Of a stretch of DNA of 6,789 nucleotides, positions 6,148-6,789 are shown one piece after another (within the stretch, counting starts at the first letter, position 1; every line of letters starts with the position of its first letter). Under the pieces are notes generated by a model. The model saw nothing but the letters and a program-made list of their open reading frames with translations, ran no database searches and was not told the DNA's origin. The stretch is from Flavobacteriaceae bacterium (lineage in GTDB: Bacteria > Bacteroidota > Bacteroidia > Flavobacteriales > Flavobacteriaceae), in contig CANJDA010000116.1 in assembly GCA_947472705.1 (NCBI GenBank), forward strand, positions 1 to 6,789, given 5' to 3'. A program made the translations under genes and the position numbers.

Positions 6148-6789
6148 TGAGATTTTTAAATCAAATACTAATACTGCTGCTAACGCTTAACAGTTTCAGT
6201 CAGCAAAAGGTACTAGTGTATTTCGATTTTAATAAAGATACTCCAACAGTAAAATCCAATCAAGAATTTACCGATTGGCTTGATAAAAACAACAACATTG
6301 AAATTGTAAAAATGATAGGCTATTGTGATAGTGTGGATAAAAGAGATTATAATAAAGATCTAGCCATGCGCCGCATTAATTCAATGAAGACAATTTTAGA
6401 AAATAAAAACATTAAAATAAATGAGGAAGTAGTACTAAAAGCAATTGGAAAAGATTTTAAATTATCTAAAAATCAAAGCGAAAACAGAAAAGTTGAAGTA
6501 TATTATAATCCATTGCCAATAGTATCGGAAGAGCAAGTTAGCGAAGAAGGAAAAGATACCTATAATACGCTAACTAGTTTGGTAGAAGAAGAAAAATCAT
6601 CTTTAGAAACCAAGTTTAACAATGCGAAGAAAGGTGATATTATCCGAATTAAAAACATTAATTTCTATTTCAATTCAGAGAAAATAATGGAAAAATCAAT
6701 GCCGCTCTTAGAGGAACTATTTCAAATTCTGTTAGATAATCCAAAATTGAGAATAGCAATTCATGGCCATATTTGCTGCAATCCCAACC
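6147..6789 (+). CDS. Exported double-OmpA-domain protein (paralog B), 3' end missing
   Basis: An open frame runs from the ATG at 6147-6149, sharing its A with the preceding stop, to the window edge: 214 complete codons. It has a signal peptide (MRFLNQ, then ILILLLTLNSFS, cleavage near 18, then QQ). Domain 1 has LVYFDFNK (23-30), GYCD with Asp61, DLAMRR with Arg76 (15 apart, as in peptidoglycan-binding OmpA domains) and ENRKVEVYY. A Glu-rich linker leads to a second domain with FYFNSEK and, at the edge, IHGHICCNPN (205-214). The layout matches the upstream gene, including the adjacent Cys in domain 2, so the two arose by tandem duplication and are probably translated from one transcript. The remainder of domain 2 (GFG and NRRVE region) is expected just past the window. 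Exact function unknown. Confidence 0.85.
   Translation, partial: MRFLNQILILLLTLNSFSQQKVLVYFDFNKDTPTVKSNQEFTDWLDKNNNIEIVKMIGYCDSVDKRDYNKDLAMRRINSMKTILENKNIKINEEVVLKAIGKDFKLSKNQSENRKVEVYYNPLPIVSEEQVSEEGKDTYNTLTSLVEEEKSSLETKFNNAKKGDIIRIKNINFYFNSEKIMEKSMPLLEELFQILLDNPKLRIAIHGHICCNPN

Overview
The window looks like chromosomal DNA of a Bacteroidota member, most likely Flavobacterium or a close relative. The evidence is the high A+T content, a type IX secretion (T9SS) C-terminal sorting domain, TAnnTTTG-type -7 promoter boxes, no Shine-Dalgarno sequences before the starts, and a type III glutamine synthetase of the Bacteroides kind. I see no phage, IS, CRISPR array, tRNA or rRNA.

Layout, left to right. 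Bases 1-1440 are the 3' part of a secreted, cysteine-rich, Ig/HYR-like repeat protein with a type A T9SS tail, closed by a strong terminator (1463-1500). Bases 1501-1840 hold no convincing gene; within them lies a degenerate 21-bp tandem repeat (about 1572-1680). A TerC-family membrane protein lies on the minus strand (1841-2788). A short A+T-rich divergent control region (2789-2965) separates it from the type III glutamine synthetase (2966-5155, plus). That region carries a good Bacteroidota promoter for the synthetase and two near-identical CCTA-N6-TAGG dyads 53 bp apart. The synthetase ends in its own terminator (5175-5210). Two tandem paralogous genes for exported double-OmpA-domain proteins follow (5254-6147, and 6147 running off the right edge). 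They overlap by one base and are probably co-transcribed.

The genes appear to be four independent units: a surface/secreted adhesin-like protein, a probable metal-ion exporter, central nitrogen assimilation, and a cell-envelope pair. Three observations deserve follow-up. The first is the paired dyad operators around the glutamine synthetase promoter. The second is a vicinal Cys-Cys that replaces the peptidoglycan-binding Asp in the second OmpA domain of both paralogs. The third is the 21-bp repeat remnant. I did not find strong evidence for an entirely new multi-gene system.
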